Source: Odontesthes bonariensis
Lineage: Eukaryota > Chordata > Actinopteri > Atheriniformes > Atherinopsidae
Direction: 5' to 3'
NCBI RefSeq assembly: GCF_027942865.1
Contig: NC_134519.1
Location: forward strand, 23,532,248-23,596,247
Length of the DNA: 64,000 bases
Shown here piece by piece: positions 33,786-53,921 of this stretch. Each line of letters starts with the position of its first letter. Position 1 is the stretch's first letter. Below the pieces are notes generated by a model. That model was not told the DNA's origin, made no database searches, and saw only the letters and a program-made list of their open reading frames with translations. Position numbers and translations under genes: made by a program.

Positions 33786-35025
33786 TTACGAATATGTTTT
33801 GAGTTTTTATTCCAACAGAAAAGTGCGACCATCTCTTGTGCCAGGAACGTACAGTACAATTAGTCGGTGCAGAAAGCTGATCCTGTTGATAGCACATTAA
33901 ATATGGCTGCAGCAGCAGTTCTTTTATTTCTTTTTCATTTGAACTTGAAGTAACGTGTTAACAAGCTTGGTTTTGGTGGATATTGCATCATGGAATGGGG
34001 GTGGGGGTGGGGGTGGGTGGAAAATGGGAGGAAACAAATCAGTTCAGGTTCTGTGATTTCCAACATCAGCAGTACACTTCCATTTAACACCTCCATATAG
34101 TTTACTCGAATCCTCTTCGAGAGAACAAGACACGGAACCGTTTCTGCTCCTCCTCACAAAGGTGCAGAGTATGAAACGTTAACCTTGGGTTACAAAAAAA
34201 ACACGGCTTTTTACCTGCAGTAGTGTCAAAAGCCAAGTCAAACGATGCATTTCAACCGTTAAAAGCTCGTCGTGCCAATTTCAAGATTGTACTTTGTACG
34301 TTTTTAGGACAAAGAAGCTTTTTTTTTTGGTGTTTTTTCCTTTAAAACAATACACAAATATATATTTAAATAAATGCGACCACCATAATAAATATTAAAT
34401 ATTGTAGTGGTTGAAATGTAACAAAGAGACCTCTGCACAGGCCAGAGTGCATGAGTTATACACATTAGCTGTGGTCATCACGTCCTTCTGAGGATAAAGA
34501 TATGATCGTTTTCCCACTCTGTTACAATAGTTTGCCAGCCATGCACAAAGCGTGTCTAGAAAATATTACAACATAAAAACACTCAAATGGTAATAAAAAG
34601 GTGCAAGTAGAAAGGTTTGCATATTTTTAAAAAAAAATGTTTGAGTTGGTTGGAGCCTCAGGAGAAGATCAGTTTCTGGAGCCCTGAGGATGAAATCAAA
34701 GCTAAAAGTTCAGAGTGGACAGCTTTCACCTATCCTGAAAATCACTTTCTTGTATCCCTCTATGCCACTAAGCTTGTTTCTGTACTACCACCGATACACA
34801 TGACATCCACTGGTGCTACAAATGTACATTTTTAAAACTCCTCTAAAGCTGTCGCATCTGTCCATTCTAGCTCTGCACATCTCCTCAGGCCAAGTTGTGA
34901 GAGGAGGATAAAAGCTTGAAGCCACACAGGAGAGAGGAGCTCCTCTGGCCGTGTCATGTAATGCGTTACAAGTGTGTAGTGTACTGGAGAGGAATTTATG
35001 AGCAGTTAAAAGTAGGTTTTCCGCA
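33786..35025 (-). other. dync1i2: dync1i2 3' UTR with poly(A) signal
   Basis: Downstream of the dync1i2 stop codon on the minus strand. An AATAAA (TTTATT at 33806-33811 on plus) would place cleavage near 33785-33795, only about 30 bp from the opposing slc25a12 signal. Other TTTATT copies further right would give shorter forms. A GGGGGTGG minisatellite lies at about 33996-34020. Confidence 0.5.
33996..34020. repeat. (GGGGGT)n G-rich tract
   Basis: Four runs of three to five G separated by single T. On the plus strand this could fold as a G-quadruplex; it lies in the dync1i2 3' UTR, where the transcript reads C-rich. Confidence 0.8.
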
Positions 35026-39493
<4,468 letters not shown>

Positions 39494-40666
39494 ACTGAAA
39501 TAGGGAGAGACGTTTGGGAAACAGTCGGGGAAGAAACCAAACTTGAAACCTCAACAACAACAAAAAAAAAAAGAGACAACTTCTTTCCTCGCCCTTGTTC
39601 TTAACCGTTTATGGTGAGTTTAAGGCCAAGGTGTGCACACTCTAAAACTAAACAACAGATCCATTTTAAAGCAGACATTCCTGATAATATGATCAGTTCA
39701 GTGATGGGAAATAAAAGGAGTTGCACTCGTAGAGGATTTGGATAAGAAGCATCAGTTTCATGGTATACAGTACGACACAATTATCATTTTACTTTTTAGT
39801 ATTGTTACCATTGACAGCTAAAAGGACCCTTTGATCTGCAAATTAAAACGAAGCTATTCACTTTTTGCATGCATGCACACTTCATGGCCACACTCCACTC
39901 ACCAATTTCCCCCAACATCCATGTTTTTTTTCTATTTAACAGCTTCTTCCCGAACAGGGCAAGCCAAAAAGATGCATCGAGTGAACGATCAAATATTAGT
40001 TGTTCTCCATTCTTGTGCCTTTTGACTAAAAAGCTTCTTTCACAGTGTGTAAACTTAACCTGTCCAAGCTGCATTCTTTGCCGCTCCCTTGCCTGGTATT
40101 GGTGCAGAAGTACACAGTGGCCCTGGGCCTGTCACACTGGTAACATGTGAACAGCAGCCAGCTGTTGACAACAATGTTCTCTTTATCTGTCCTCACCATA
40201 TTATCATGGCTGACCCCAAATGGCCGAGCTGGTATATAATCGCTCTATTACATGTAAAACACAATCTCGGCGATTATGACTGTCTCAGTTAAATCAGCTG
40301 TGACAGCATTTTCTAACGACCACCTTATTACTGTTTATATCTTTTAAAGAGATGGAAGCATTTGAAACAAACGTGTAACCAGCCCACGTCTGCAAAGAAC
40401 TAAATTACAACAGCCACAGCTGTCACAATGCTATTGTTTTCGTGGTGTTAGCGTGTTACTGTGATGCTCAACACCCCTCCACCCAATGCAAAGATGACTA
40501 CAGATAAACCAAATAAAAAAAATAAAAAAAAGACTAGCTCCTGCGCCCGTTTTGACCTTGTCACTTTACAATTCCTCGTTGACTTGATTTACGCATCAGC
40601 GTATTAAAGTTTTGCTTGTAGCTCAGGATTGGTCAAACATATTTATAATCTAATTAGTGGCCCAGG

Positions 40667-40980
40667 CTGTTAGCCGCGTTAGCATGCTAATCACCATGGC
40701 AGCCGGCGGGCCTACTGTCAGAATAATAAAGAGACTAACGGCGACAAACCAACGCCCGAGCTGAACTGCTTGGTGCGGCCGAACAAAAGGAAAAACAAAG
40801 CGGTTGTGAAGGCACAAATAAATACCTGGCGTCAGAAGTTAGAGCTGAGCAGAGAGGTGGCAAAACAATCCAGTTTTGTGAACGTAAATTCTTAAGACGA
40901 GATGATGGAGGAGGGATTGATGATGCTGGAAGAGACAGCAGTTTGCTCCGCTTTGCTCTTCTTCAGGGTTAGGCCGCAAA
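40667..40980 (-). promoter_or_regulatory. dync1i2: dync1i2 5' UTR exon and promoter region
   Basis: A likely non-coding first exon ends at 40826 with donor CTGACGCCAG/GTATTT on the minus strand. It reads purine-rich toward about 40980, where sequence becomes CpG-rich. TSS unknown. A cluster of GTTAGC/GCTAAT words (about 40668-40692) lies in the start of intron 1, as at slc25a12 and pcyt1a. The 1.3 kb between this exon and the first coding exon contains no recognised feature. Confidence 0.5.
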
Positions 40981-41344
40981 GCCATTTCAGCAAGGATTTA
41001 CCGCCCCCTGCCGGCGTAATTTGAAAGTCTCAAAAGTAGACGCCCAGGAACTAATATCAAGTGACATTTACTTTTTTGATTCTAACCGCATTTCTTTCTG
41101 TTTAGTATTGCCTGTTGAAGACACCCTATGGTACTGAATATAGATGGGTTGTACAATTAAAGACAATGCATTATATTCTGATATCTGATAACATATATTT
41201 AAAGAAGATTGTATTGCATTTCTTTGGTTGTGAAAACTATGCAAATGTCATGGAATAAGACCAAAAATGAATGGAGACGGAAACTCAATCACACATATTT
41301 GTCAGCTAACAGTTATTCTTTTTTTTATTTTGCTTTGTATCCAT

Positions 41345-41572
41345 ACAAAGGTTTATTGTGCATCAGTCGTACACAAATACAGAACGGATATTGTGCGGTT
41401 TGTCATCTGGAAAAAAACGAGGTGCATGAGAGCTGTCATGTGTCTGTCCTTCAAAGTGAGATCATTTGCATGATGAATTTTACTTTCACGGTCTTGCCTT
41501 GGTTTGGTCTGGTTATCAAATTTGTCATCTCGTTTTGGGCAGAGGGTCATTACTTCTTAAGGGGCCTTGTTT
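41345..41572 (-). other. Actinodin gene 3' UTR with poly(A) signal
   Basis: AATAAA on the minus strand (TTTATT at 41352-41357) lies about 220 bp after the stop codon. Only about 360 bp separate it from the dync1i2 5' region, so the two genes are closely spaced head-to-tail. Confidence 0.55.
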
Positions 41573-43023
41573 TTACTGTGGATCGGGAGCTGGCTCGGCA
41601 TAGCGAAAGGGGTCATACAGGTCACGTTTGAAATCATAAGGGTCAAAATAAGCGTAGAGGTTTTCCAGGGTGGCTGAAGATGGTTCGGGGACATCTTCCT
41701 CAGCATTTGTCTCCTCCTCTTTTTCCTCATCCTCTTCAGCGGGAGCTACTGGTGCCGATGCTTCCTGGACGGGGCTGGGAGGGTGGTCGATGAGGCAGTC
41801 GGGATCCCAGTATGGGTCACAGTCATACTCCATTCCTTTGACGGTGACAACAGGAGGGGCAGGTGTGTCAGACTTTTCAGGAGCAGGAGTGGCTGGGGGC
41901 GGTGGGGGTGGAGCAGCAGCTTTTGTCTCCTCCTCTGTTTTGGGCCTGCAGGCGGGGTTGAGTCTTGGGTCACACAGCACTGGGACAGCCCCCGTTGGCA
42001 GGTAGACAATCTGTGGTTTGCACAGAGGGTCCTTGGGGTTGCACAGATAGATCCTCTGAGCATTCCCAAGAGGGTCTGGTGTTGGAGCAGCGGGGGTGGG
42101 AGGTGGAGGAGGCTGGGTTGTTGCAGTGGGTGCTGCAGTACTGGTGAGGACACCCATGACGTTTTGGTAACTGGAGGCGTCTTGGCCGTAGGTGAGCTCC
42201 AATTGGCGCATCTGCTGATACAACATCCTGATCCTGTCGATCTCATAGAGCTGACGGAGAAATCCGGAAACGCATTAGAGGGGAAATAAAACATTTGAAC
42301 TGATTACTGTATGAAATATGCAAGATTGAATGGTGAACTGATCGTCAACTTACTCCTTCAATGTGCCCTATGCTGTTGTAGAAGCGGTAGTAGGACTGAA
42401 AGTCAGGGTCGCCTCTGTACCATTTTGGGTCAGCATTCCTCTTGGGTCTGGAATTCGTCAAGAAATCATGTGCTTGAGCCGAACCAATGCTGAACGGCTT
42501 CCCTGCGAACAAAAAACGTGGAAGAAGGAGCAGAGGACTAAAAGCTTTTATTTAGATGAAAACATAACAATGAAATACGACTGAGCAATCATGAAGCATC
42601 ATTGAGCAAGTGACCGTGTAATTCTCCCTTTTCGTTTTCATTCTGCTCAAATCAGATTGCTGTCTGGGAGAATGGGAGGGATCAAATACCTTCGGGGTTT
42701 TTTACTTTCACCAGCGATGTTGCTTCCAGCAAACCTAGAAGTAGTCAAGTGATATGTTAGAGAGCTACCTGATACAAGGTAAGACAACAGCGTCAGTAGG
42801 CCGTGTGAACAACGCCATCAAATATTCCTGTTACCACGCACTGAGCATGCATTAACAAAGATGTGGACAGATGTATTCTTATTCACCCGATGAGTTCAAT
42901 GTTTCACACACAGTTAATACCAACAGCTTATTCTTTGATTATATTTTACTTGGACAAACCTGGCAATAATAACAGGCAGCAAAGCACACTTAACAGGGAC
43001 ACCGGGGAAATCATCCTTGACAT
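41573..43023 (-). CDS. Actinodin-family protein (fin-fold actinotrichia component)
   Basis: Secreted structural protein; actinodins are needed for actinotrichia, the fibres of the fish fin fold. Coding exons on minus: 42960-43023, 42690-42734, 42354-42502 and 41573-42250. From the inner ATG (43014) the product has 308 residues; an in-frame ATG three codons earlier (43023) also follows the splice acceptor. In 308-residue numbering: signal peptide [18 protein letters not shown] (1-18), a furin-type site RPKR at 52-55, then the conserved DPKWYR...[27 protein letters not shown] block (59 to about 97), and a Pro-rich tail with three paired-cysteine units: CNPKDPLC (153-160), CDPRLNPAC (176-184) and CDPYWDPDC (227-235). 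The C-terminus is acidic, ending with repeated Tyr-Asp-Pro motifs. The family is named from recall of this layout; which paralogue (and1-and4) is not assigned. A non-coding 5' exon ending at 43382 (donor GCAG/GTAAAC) is likely. Confidence 0.72.
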
Positions 43024-43381
43024 CTGCAACTGTAAGATCACACAGATATGCACATTTCATGGTGTGGATTCAAAGCATCTTATAACAGGGACATGAGGAA
43101 ACTTATCTTTGAAATAATCACAGACGTCTTCAATTGCTACACAGAAAGATAAACATGAATACCTTTCACTGAGCATTTTGTGCCAAATCAGTATTGTTAG
43201 TTGTAAAAGCCCTTTAAACGAGTGCCCCGAAAGCATTATTTTAAACAAATAATCTCACCCAGTAATGATTTTTTTATTTTATTCCATTTTCTGCGTTAAC
43301 TGACAGAAATAAGAGGGGAAACAATAAACAGCCCTACTTTAAAACTTCCTGTGTGAATGTACTGTGAAAGGTAGGGTTTAC

Positions 43382-43500
43382 CTGCAGTTGCGTCTCTGAG
43401 GTCCTGTCTCCAATCTAAGGCTCCACACAACCTTCCATACGTAGTGCTGTAAGTACAGGGGCCTTTCCATTGGTCCGCTACCTTCAAGCGGTTCCCTCAG
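43382..43500 (-). other. Probable non-coding first exon of the actinodin gene
   Basis: A good donor, CAACTGCAG/GTAAAC, at 43382 precedes the acceptor before the start codon. Upstream limit is unknown. It contains no ATG-led frame joined in phase to the next exon. Confidence 0.35.
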
Positions 43501-44385
43501 CTCCACCCCTGTAGCATTTACTGGTGAGATGTGACAGAGCTCATTAGTTAATTTAGCACGAAGCAGCAGAAAAGGCCGACATCAAACAAAACGTAACACC
43601 TCATAAAGCTGCAAGGAACAGTCCTGGAACAGCAGGAGACCCTTTCAGTGCACAGGGAGTGCAATTTTTTAGCTGTTAGTAGGTGGATCATACGGACAGA
43701 AGCCATCCCTAATGGTAGACTTTATGATTCCAAAGTTAGTTAGGTAGATTAGTTTATTCAGTAATTTAAAAGCACAATAAAATAAGTTATTATTTATTTT
43801 CATAATATAAACAAATTCAAACATTTGTCATGACTGAACAGACTCAAGTAGAAGCCGCCTAGTTCCCTACTGTCAGTAATAAAAAAGGAAAATCATTAAC
43901 TCTTCTATCCATCAAAAATAAGTCAAAGTGATTTATTTTATTTTTTTGTGAATTTATAACTGCCAAACATAGATATTTCTGTTTTTTGTTTTTTTGGGGG
44001 GGATCAAATAAGAAAAAGTGGTGACACGTGGTGTCCCTTTCTGAACTGTTTCCTGACAAACATGCCTGACAGGTAACACTTAACCCTCTACCTCTAAACA
44101 GCTGGATATGTCCTTTTAACTCCGGTCAACAGAAGAGGGGGGAGCTGAGTCAACCGCTCTTTAAGTCCCTAAGAAATATACAGGAATTATGGGCTGGCTT
44201 GTCCAAGCACCACGTCAATGTAACATAACTTGGAAGGTGTTGTTTGGGAAAAAAAAACCCACCTTGTTCCGAAAGAGAGATGGTGTGATACAGACAGAAC
44301 TATCAATAGTTCCGATTCTGCTTGGACAAAATGTTGCTGACATATTTGGATATCATAGCCTGTGTCTTCGATCACTGCGTAGCAT

Positions 44386-44787
44386 CTACTGTCTCCTTTC
44401 AGTCACAGTTAGATACAATATCATCATCAGGACACCGGTGATCACATTAGAGATACATACTCTGATGCTTTTCCTCTTAGATAAACACACTAATCTGATC
44501 AAATACCGAACAAGCGATCTTTGTAGATTTTTAGTAGCTTTTAAATTTATTTTGTGCCTGTCAGCCTCCATGGTGTTTGTCATTTCAGCAGTGGAGGAAA
44601 TTCTATCCCTTAAACCAGCAGGTAAGGCTGCGATCAAAGGGTCCAAGAAGGAGACAGGGAGTCTGAGGGGTCCTGCCAGGTGTCTAATGGTGAACATTAT
44701 ACTGTAATTGCTCTGTGCACGTGACAAAAATGGAAGGGTAAAGCTACCTGTTACTGTTAAATCATATATATTTATTTCCCCCGACAC
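44386..44787 (-). other. Unsupported 133-codon open frame
   Basis: A minus-strand frame overlapping a 172-codon plus-strand frame (44189-44707). Neither shows a recognised domain, signal peptide or splice context. Two such frames are close to chance expectation for 64 kb, so I list them as open frames, not genes. Confidence 0.2.
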
Positions 44788-45450
44788 CCAAGACGAACAG
44801 AGTCAGGGAATAAATCATTCTGTTTTCCAGAAGGCCGGAGTTGGAGTGAAAAAAACATGTGCAATGCCCTCGGGGGAAATTACATTTTTTTTTTCACACT
44901 GCAGACGTGACTGAGAAGTGAAGTTGTACTATTGTATGATTTACAGAACAATACATTTAGTCATCATAAGAAGGGTACTAATTATCATAACATGTGCCCT
45001 TCTGGTCTTTAAGTGAAATGACACCTTTCTCTACAGGACAGACGAGGGTCAGCTAGAGAGTGCACTTTTATTCCAAAACTATGGCACCTCTCTGCACCCT
45101 TTCAGTGGAATTGTACTAATTTACTCTGGAGTTGTTTTAATCCTGATCACAAGCTATATGATCTGCTTTGGACCCACACAGTCTTCATGTGACAGATGAG
45201 GAGCGGGTGCAGTAAAAGCATAATTTAGCCTTACTTTGAATGTTTTAAAGTCACGATTGTGCTGCATGACAAACATTAAAGAGTAAAACATGGAAGCTCA
45301 GTTTGAGAGAAGCAAGTTTAAAATCTGTACTTGTTAGAAATCTGTCTGTATTTAAAAAAAAGATGATTTAGAAAAAAAATCTATGTATTCGTGTTTTTTT
45401 TTTTTAGTCTTTTCAAGAGGGTGTAGTGAATACATGATGGGGGGTAATGC

Positions 45451-46113
45451 TTAAAGGATAAGACCGGTTTTTTGACATTGGGCCCTTGATTTCACATTAT
45501 AACATGATGTTCGACTCACCCCTGCTTGTTGTTGAACATTTGGAGCTGTTCCGAAGATATTCGCGAGGCGTCTGGCTGCTCTCTTGAGATATCCGGCCAT
45601 GAAACGGTTTCCTATGGGCAAGCTTATACAGGCACAAACTATGCTGTTTATAATTTATTAATTACTCTACACTAGCACTGATAACGTGGAGGTGCGTCGC
45701 TTACTTAAAAAAATCCGGGTTACTAATTTTGAATTTTAGCCGAATGAATAAATAGGCAGCAGGTCTGTGGGCTGTCTGTGGCAGTAGCACGATGAGGACG
45801 TCAGTAACACCCACTTTACGACAAAAAAATCAAAATTACATTAACCCGGATTTTTTTAAGTAAGCGACGCACCTCCACGTTATCAGTGCTAGTGTACAGT
45901 AATTAATAAATTATAAACAGCATAGTTTGTGCCTGTTTAAGCTTGCCCATAGGAAACCGTTTCATGGCCGAATATCTCAAGAGAGCAGCCAGGCGCCTCG
46001 CGAATATCTTCGGAACAGCTCCAAATGTTCAACAACAAGCAGGGGTGAGTAGAACATCATGTTATAATGTGAAATCAAGGGCCCAATGTAAAAAAACCGG
46101 TCTTATCCTTTAA
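45451..46113. mobile_element. 663-bp foldback MITE with 272-bp arms and TTAA ends
   Basis: Left arm 45451-45722 and right arm 45842-46113 are reverse complements with only about ten differences by eye, around a 119-bp loop. The ends read TTAAAGGATAAGACCGG and CCGGTCTTATCCTTTAA. TTAA at both termini suggests a piggyBac-type target. There is no coding capacity. Transcription through it would give a long, nearly perfect hairpin. Confidence 0.9.
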
Positions 46114-46561
46114 TATCTCTTTGTTGGTTGCGATCCACCGTAAAAAGGGAAAGAAGAACATTTGAAGGTTACCAAACATGAACTAAATAAAACCTGAAAA
46201 GGATCAAATTGCAGTGAAAAAGGTAACAAATTAAATCTAGAATAAAAAGGAATGATAAAATAATAGATAAAAATTAATCTGGCAGTCACGGCTCATTTGG
46301 GAGTTATTTTGCCACATACAGTATGTCCACTAGAGGGCAACACGCTACAGGTCCGGAAACGTCTGACTGGATGTGTCATTTCCTGTTAGGATGTTAAAGT
46401 TTTGTAGTTCCTGTGTTGGTGACCTGTCAGCGTTGTAGTACAAGCTGTCCCAGGTGATAAATTCTGTCCTCTAGGTCTTCCTATAACCGATTCAGTTATT
46501 ACTAGGGCATCTGAGACGCACCGGATTTTTCGCTTTTGGTTTTTAATTAATAATGCCAGAT

Positions 46562-46751
46562 AACTAGTTTGCTAACGGCTAAAGCTAGCACACTGCCATC
46601 AAACTTGACAGCTAGCTTTCTAGCTAGCATTTCACGGTAGCTAGCAGCATTAGTTAGCTTTCTTGCAGTTAGTTATCTAGCCTGGTGGTAGTACGAGAGC
46701 TGGAAGCCGCCCACCGCTCCAAAGCAGTGTTACGGACAAAAAAAGTAAACG
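46562..46751 (+). promoter_or_regulatory. pcyt1a: pcyt1a 5' UTR exon with GCTAGC cluster
   Basis: A non-coding first exon very likely ends at 46751 (AACG/GTAAGT). Its upstream part carries GCTAAC, AAAGCTAGCA, CAGCTAGCTT, TAGCTAGCAT, GTAGCTAGCAG and GTTAGC within 120 bp. The TSS is unknown, so these words may be promoter or leader. Confidence 0.55.
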
Positions 46752-48971
46752 GTAAGTTAGCAGAAAATTAAAGCATCTATTCAATTTTAGCTAACACGGC
46801 TCAGGGCCGTTAGCGTCTTTATTTATGAGATGCGTTCTTGAAATCGTCCAGTAAAATAATCCAGGGTTTAAACGGCTGAGCTGCTCAACCAGTGTCACCA
46901 GTTCAACTTCTCAATTTACTGTTGTGGTCATTTATTTCCTTTCTGAAAGTTTAGGCATATCCTTCCACAAGTGTTTAAAGTTATCCCTGGGTGATTTTAA
47001 TTCTGCTGAAAATCATGACATTGGGAACATTTAGCGAAATGGAGCTGATCCGTTGGCTCCGGTGGTGGTCAAAGGACCAACAGACGGTGGATTGATGTAT
47101 TTCACGCGATTTACCTAGATTTCTGTAAAATTGTAAAGTAAAAATCACCATAAACTGATTTCTATTCAAATGTAATTTGGAGTTATTTGTTTGTATGCTA
47201 TGTTAGTAGAAGTTAGTAACCAAACAGAAAATTATCTGTAGTTCAATTTGATCTTTGATTAGTCATTATTAATCAAGGGGTTCAGGGTCTCATATGTGTC
47301 ATCTTCATGATCTTTATTTGAATGACAGAGTAATGATTTAAAAAAAACGGACAAGAGGAATAGATGAGAAATGACCATCTGGGTTTGTGGCAGGTATGGC
47401 CTTACTAACTGATTTTACTGGGTCTGCTTGTATGCTTGCAAAAAGCATTTGGTAAAATACGACTTGGCACTGTCCCTTTGTTACTTTCTTATTATAGCAG
47501 CCAGTTTCAGTGATGATGACATATGCTGTTCGTGTAAATCTTCTCTGTCAGAGAGAGCCCTGCAGGCTTCCCAATCTCAGCGCTCAGCTGCTGCCAAGAG
47601 AGAGAGACAGAGGGAGGGGGGTTGCTTGTGCAAGGCCCTTGTGTTCGATCAAGTCGTTGTCACCACCAGGAACGTGGACTGCCGTGTCCTTCACTCCTTG
47701 GACTCGTACATTGAGTCAAACTTTCATAAGTGACAGAGCAGCAGACGTCCAGCCAGAGGTTATTATCATTTAATAGCAAGATAACGACGGGACTAAGTTG
47801 GACTTGTAAGAAATATAACTGAGCTCTGACTTTAATGACCTGTGGCGCGGTGGAATGTGTGGAATGGGGCAGAGCCTAAACCAATAACATGGGAAACCTT
47901 GTAATTGGATGCCAGTGGTTTGTTTTGTTATGCAGCTTTCTCGGACGGACGGTACTGGTGTGTGAATGGGATCAGTGCAGTTATAAACTCAAACACCTGT
48001 AAACAAGTCGCATGTTTGTTTTCTTTTATCGTGGTTGATTCACTGACAGAGACGTGCTCGGCGGCCTTTTCATCAATGATTCCACGTGTTTGCTTTTAGG
48101 TTTAAGACCCAACTTGAGACCCTTCAGCTTGGGCTACGGAAAAGTATCACCTTTCTCAGAGGTTAATTGTGGCGAAGAGGCCATCAGCGCATTTAGCTCT
48201 CTGCAGCCTTATGTTGTGGTAACTAATGAAGATATGCTGTCTTAAATCCCACAGATTGAACTTCCCGTCTTTGCTAAAACATATTTTTCAGTTGCTTTGT
48301 GGTTTCCTGCAAATGTGCCAGGCGGTGCAGTCAGGTTGTGAAAAACTATCCTGCCATCACTTATGTGCATAACAAAGTCAGCTGAAGTTAATCAGCACCT
48401 TAGATTAAAGTACTCTCACTTGTGCTGGTGTGTTGGCTCTTGTGAAGCAGGCCTGAGTGTTCTGTTGCCAAACCTGACATTTACTTGGGCACATTCATGC
48501 CTTGGGGGAGGGGAAGGCTGAAAACAAAAAGAACTATCCTGGCATCGGACGTACACTTAGATATGGTTACTCTTTTGGATGTTTGGGGACAAACTCTTCT
48601 GTTGGAGCAGCTGGTGTTTGAGTTTCATTTCATCTGTAAAAGCTTTTTTTTTAAATTTTTTTAAATGTTTTAATTGAATCTAAGGCGTCTTGGTGGTTCA
48701 TTGAGCCAAGGCACATATTGGTCTCCCTCTTGTTAGTCGGTCAAAGTTGACGAAGCAGAAGTCATCTTGGATAACCTGACAGCTGTCTAAATTTACAATC
48801 AGTTGAGTCTTCTAAAATTATGTAACAAAGTTGTGTCCAGAACTTGCGCACATGACAGTGTGCAGCTGTGTGAATGCATCTGCGTGTCTGTTTTATTATC
48901 GTACAAGGACGTAGCAAGCCGGTGGAGTACAGCATGTCTTAGTTTTTTATTGATTTTTGCCTTTGACCCAG
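46752..48971 (+). other. Intron 1 of pcyt1a
   Basis: About 2.2 kb between the non-coding exon and the first coding exon. No exon of another gene is seen. Frames of about 100 codons near 47428-47733 have no recognised content. Confidence 0.6.

Positions 48972-53921
<4,950 letters not shown>

Larger units (their letters stand above)
43501..46550. other. Spacer between the actinodin gene and pcyt1a
   Basis: About 3 kb that includes the promoters of both divergent genes, two overlapping open frames on opposite strands (44189-44707 plus, 44386-44787 minus) and a 663-bp foldback element at 45451-46113. No recognised gene. Confidence 0.6.

Noticed and set aside
41670-42289. Open frames of 111 and 168 codons on the plus strand
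   Set aside because: Antisense shadows of the Pro-rich last exon of the actinodin gene.
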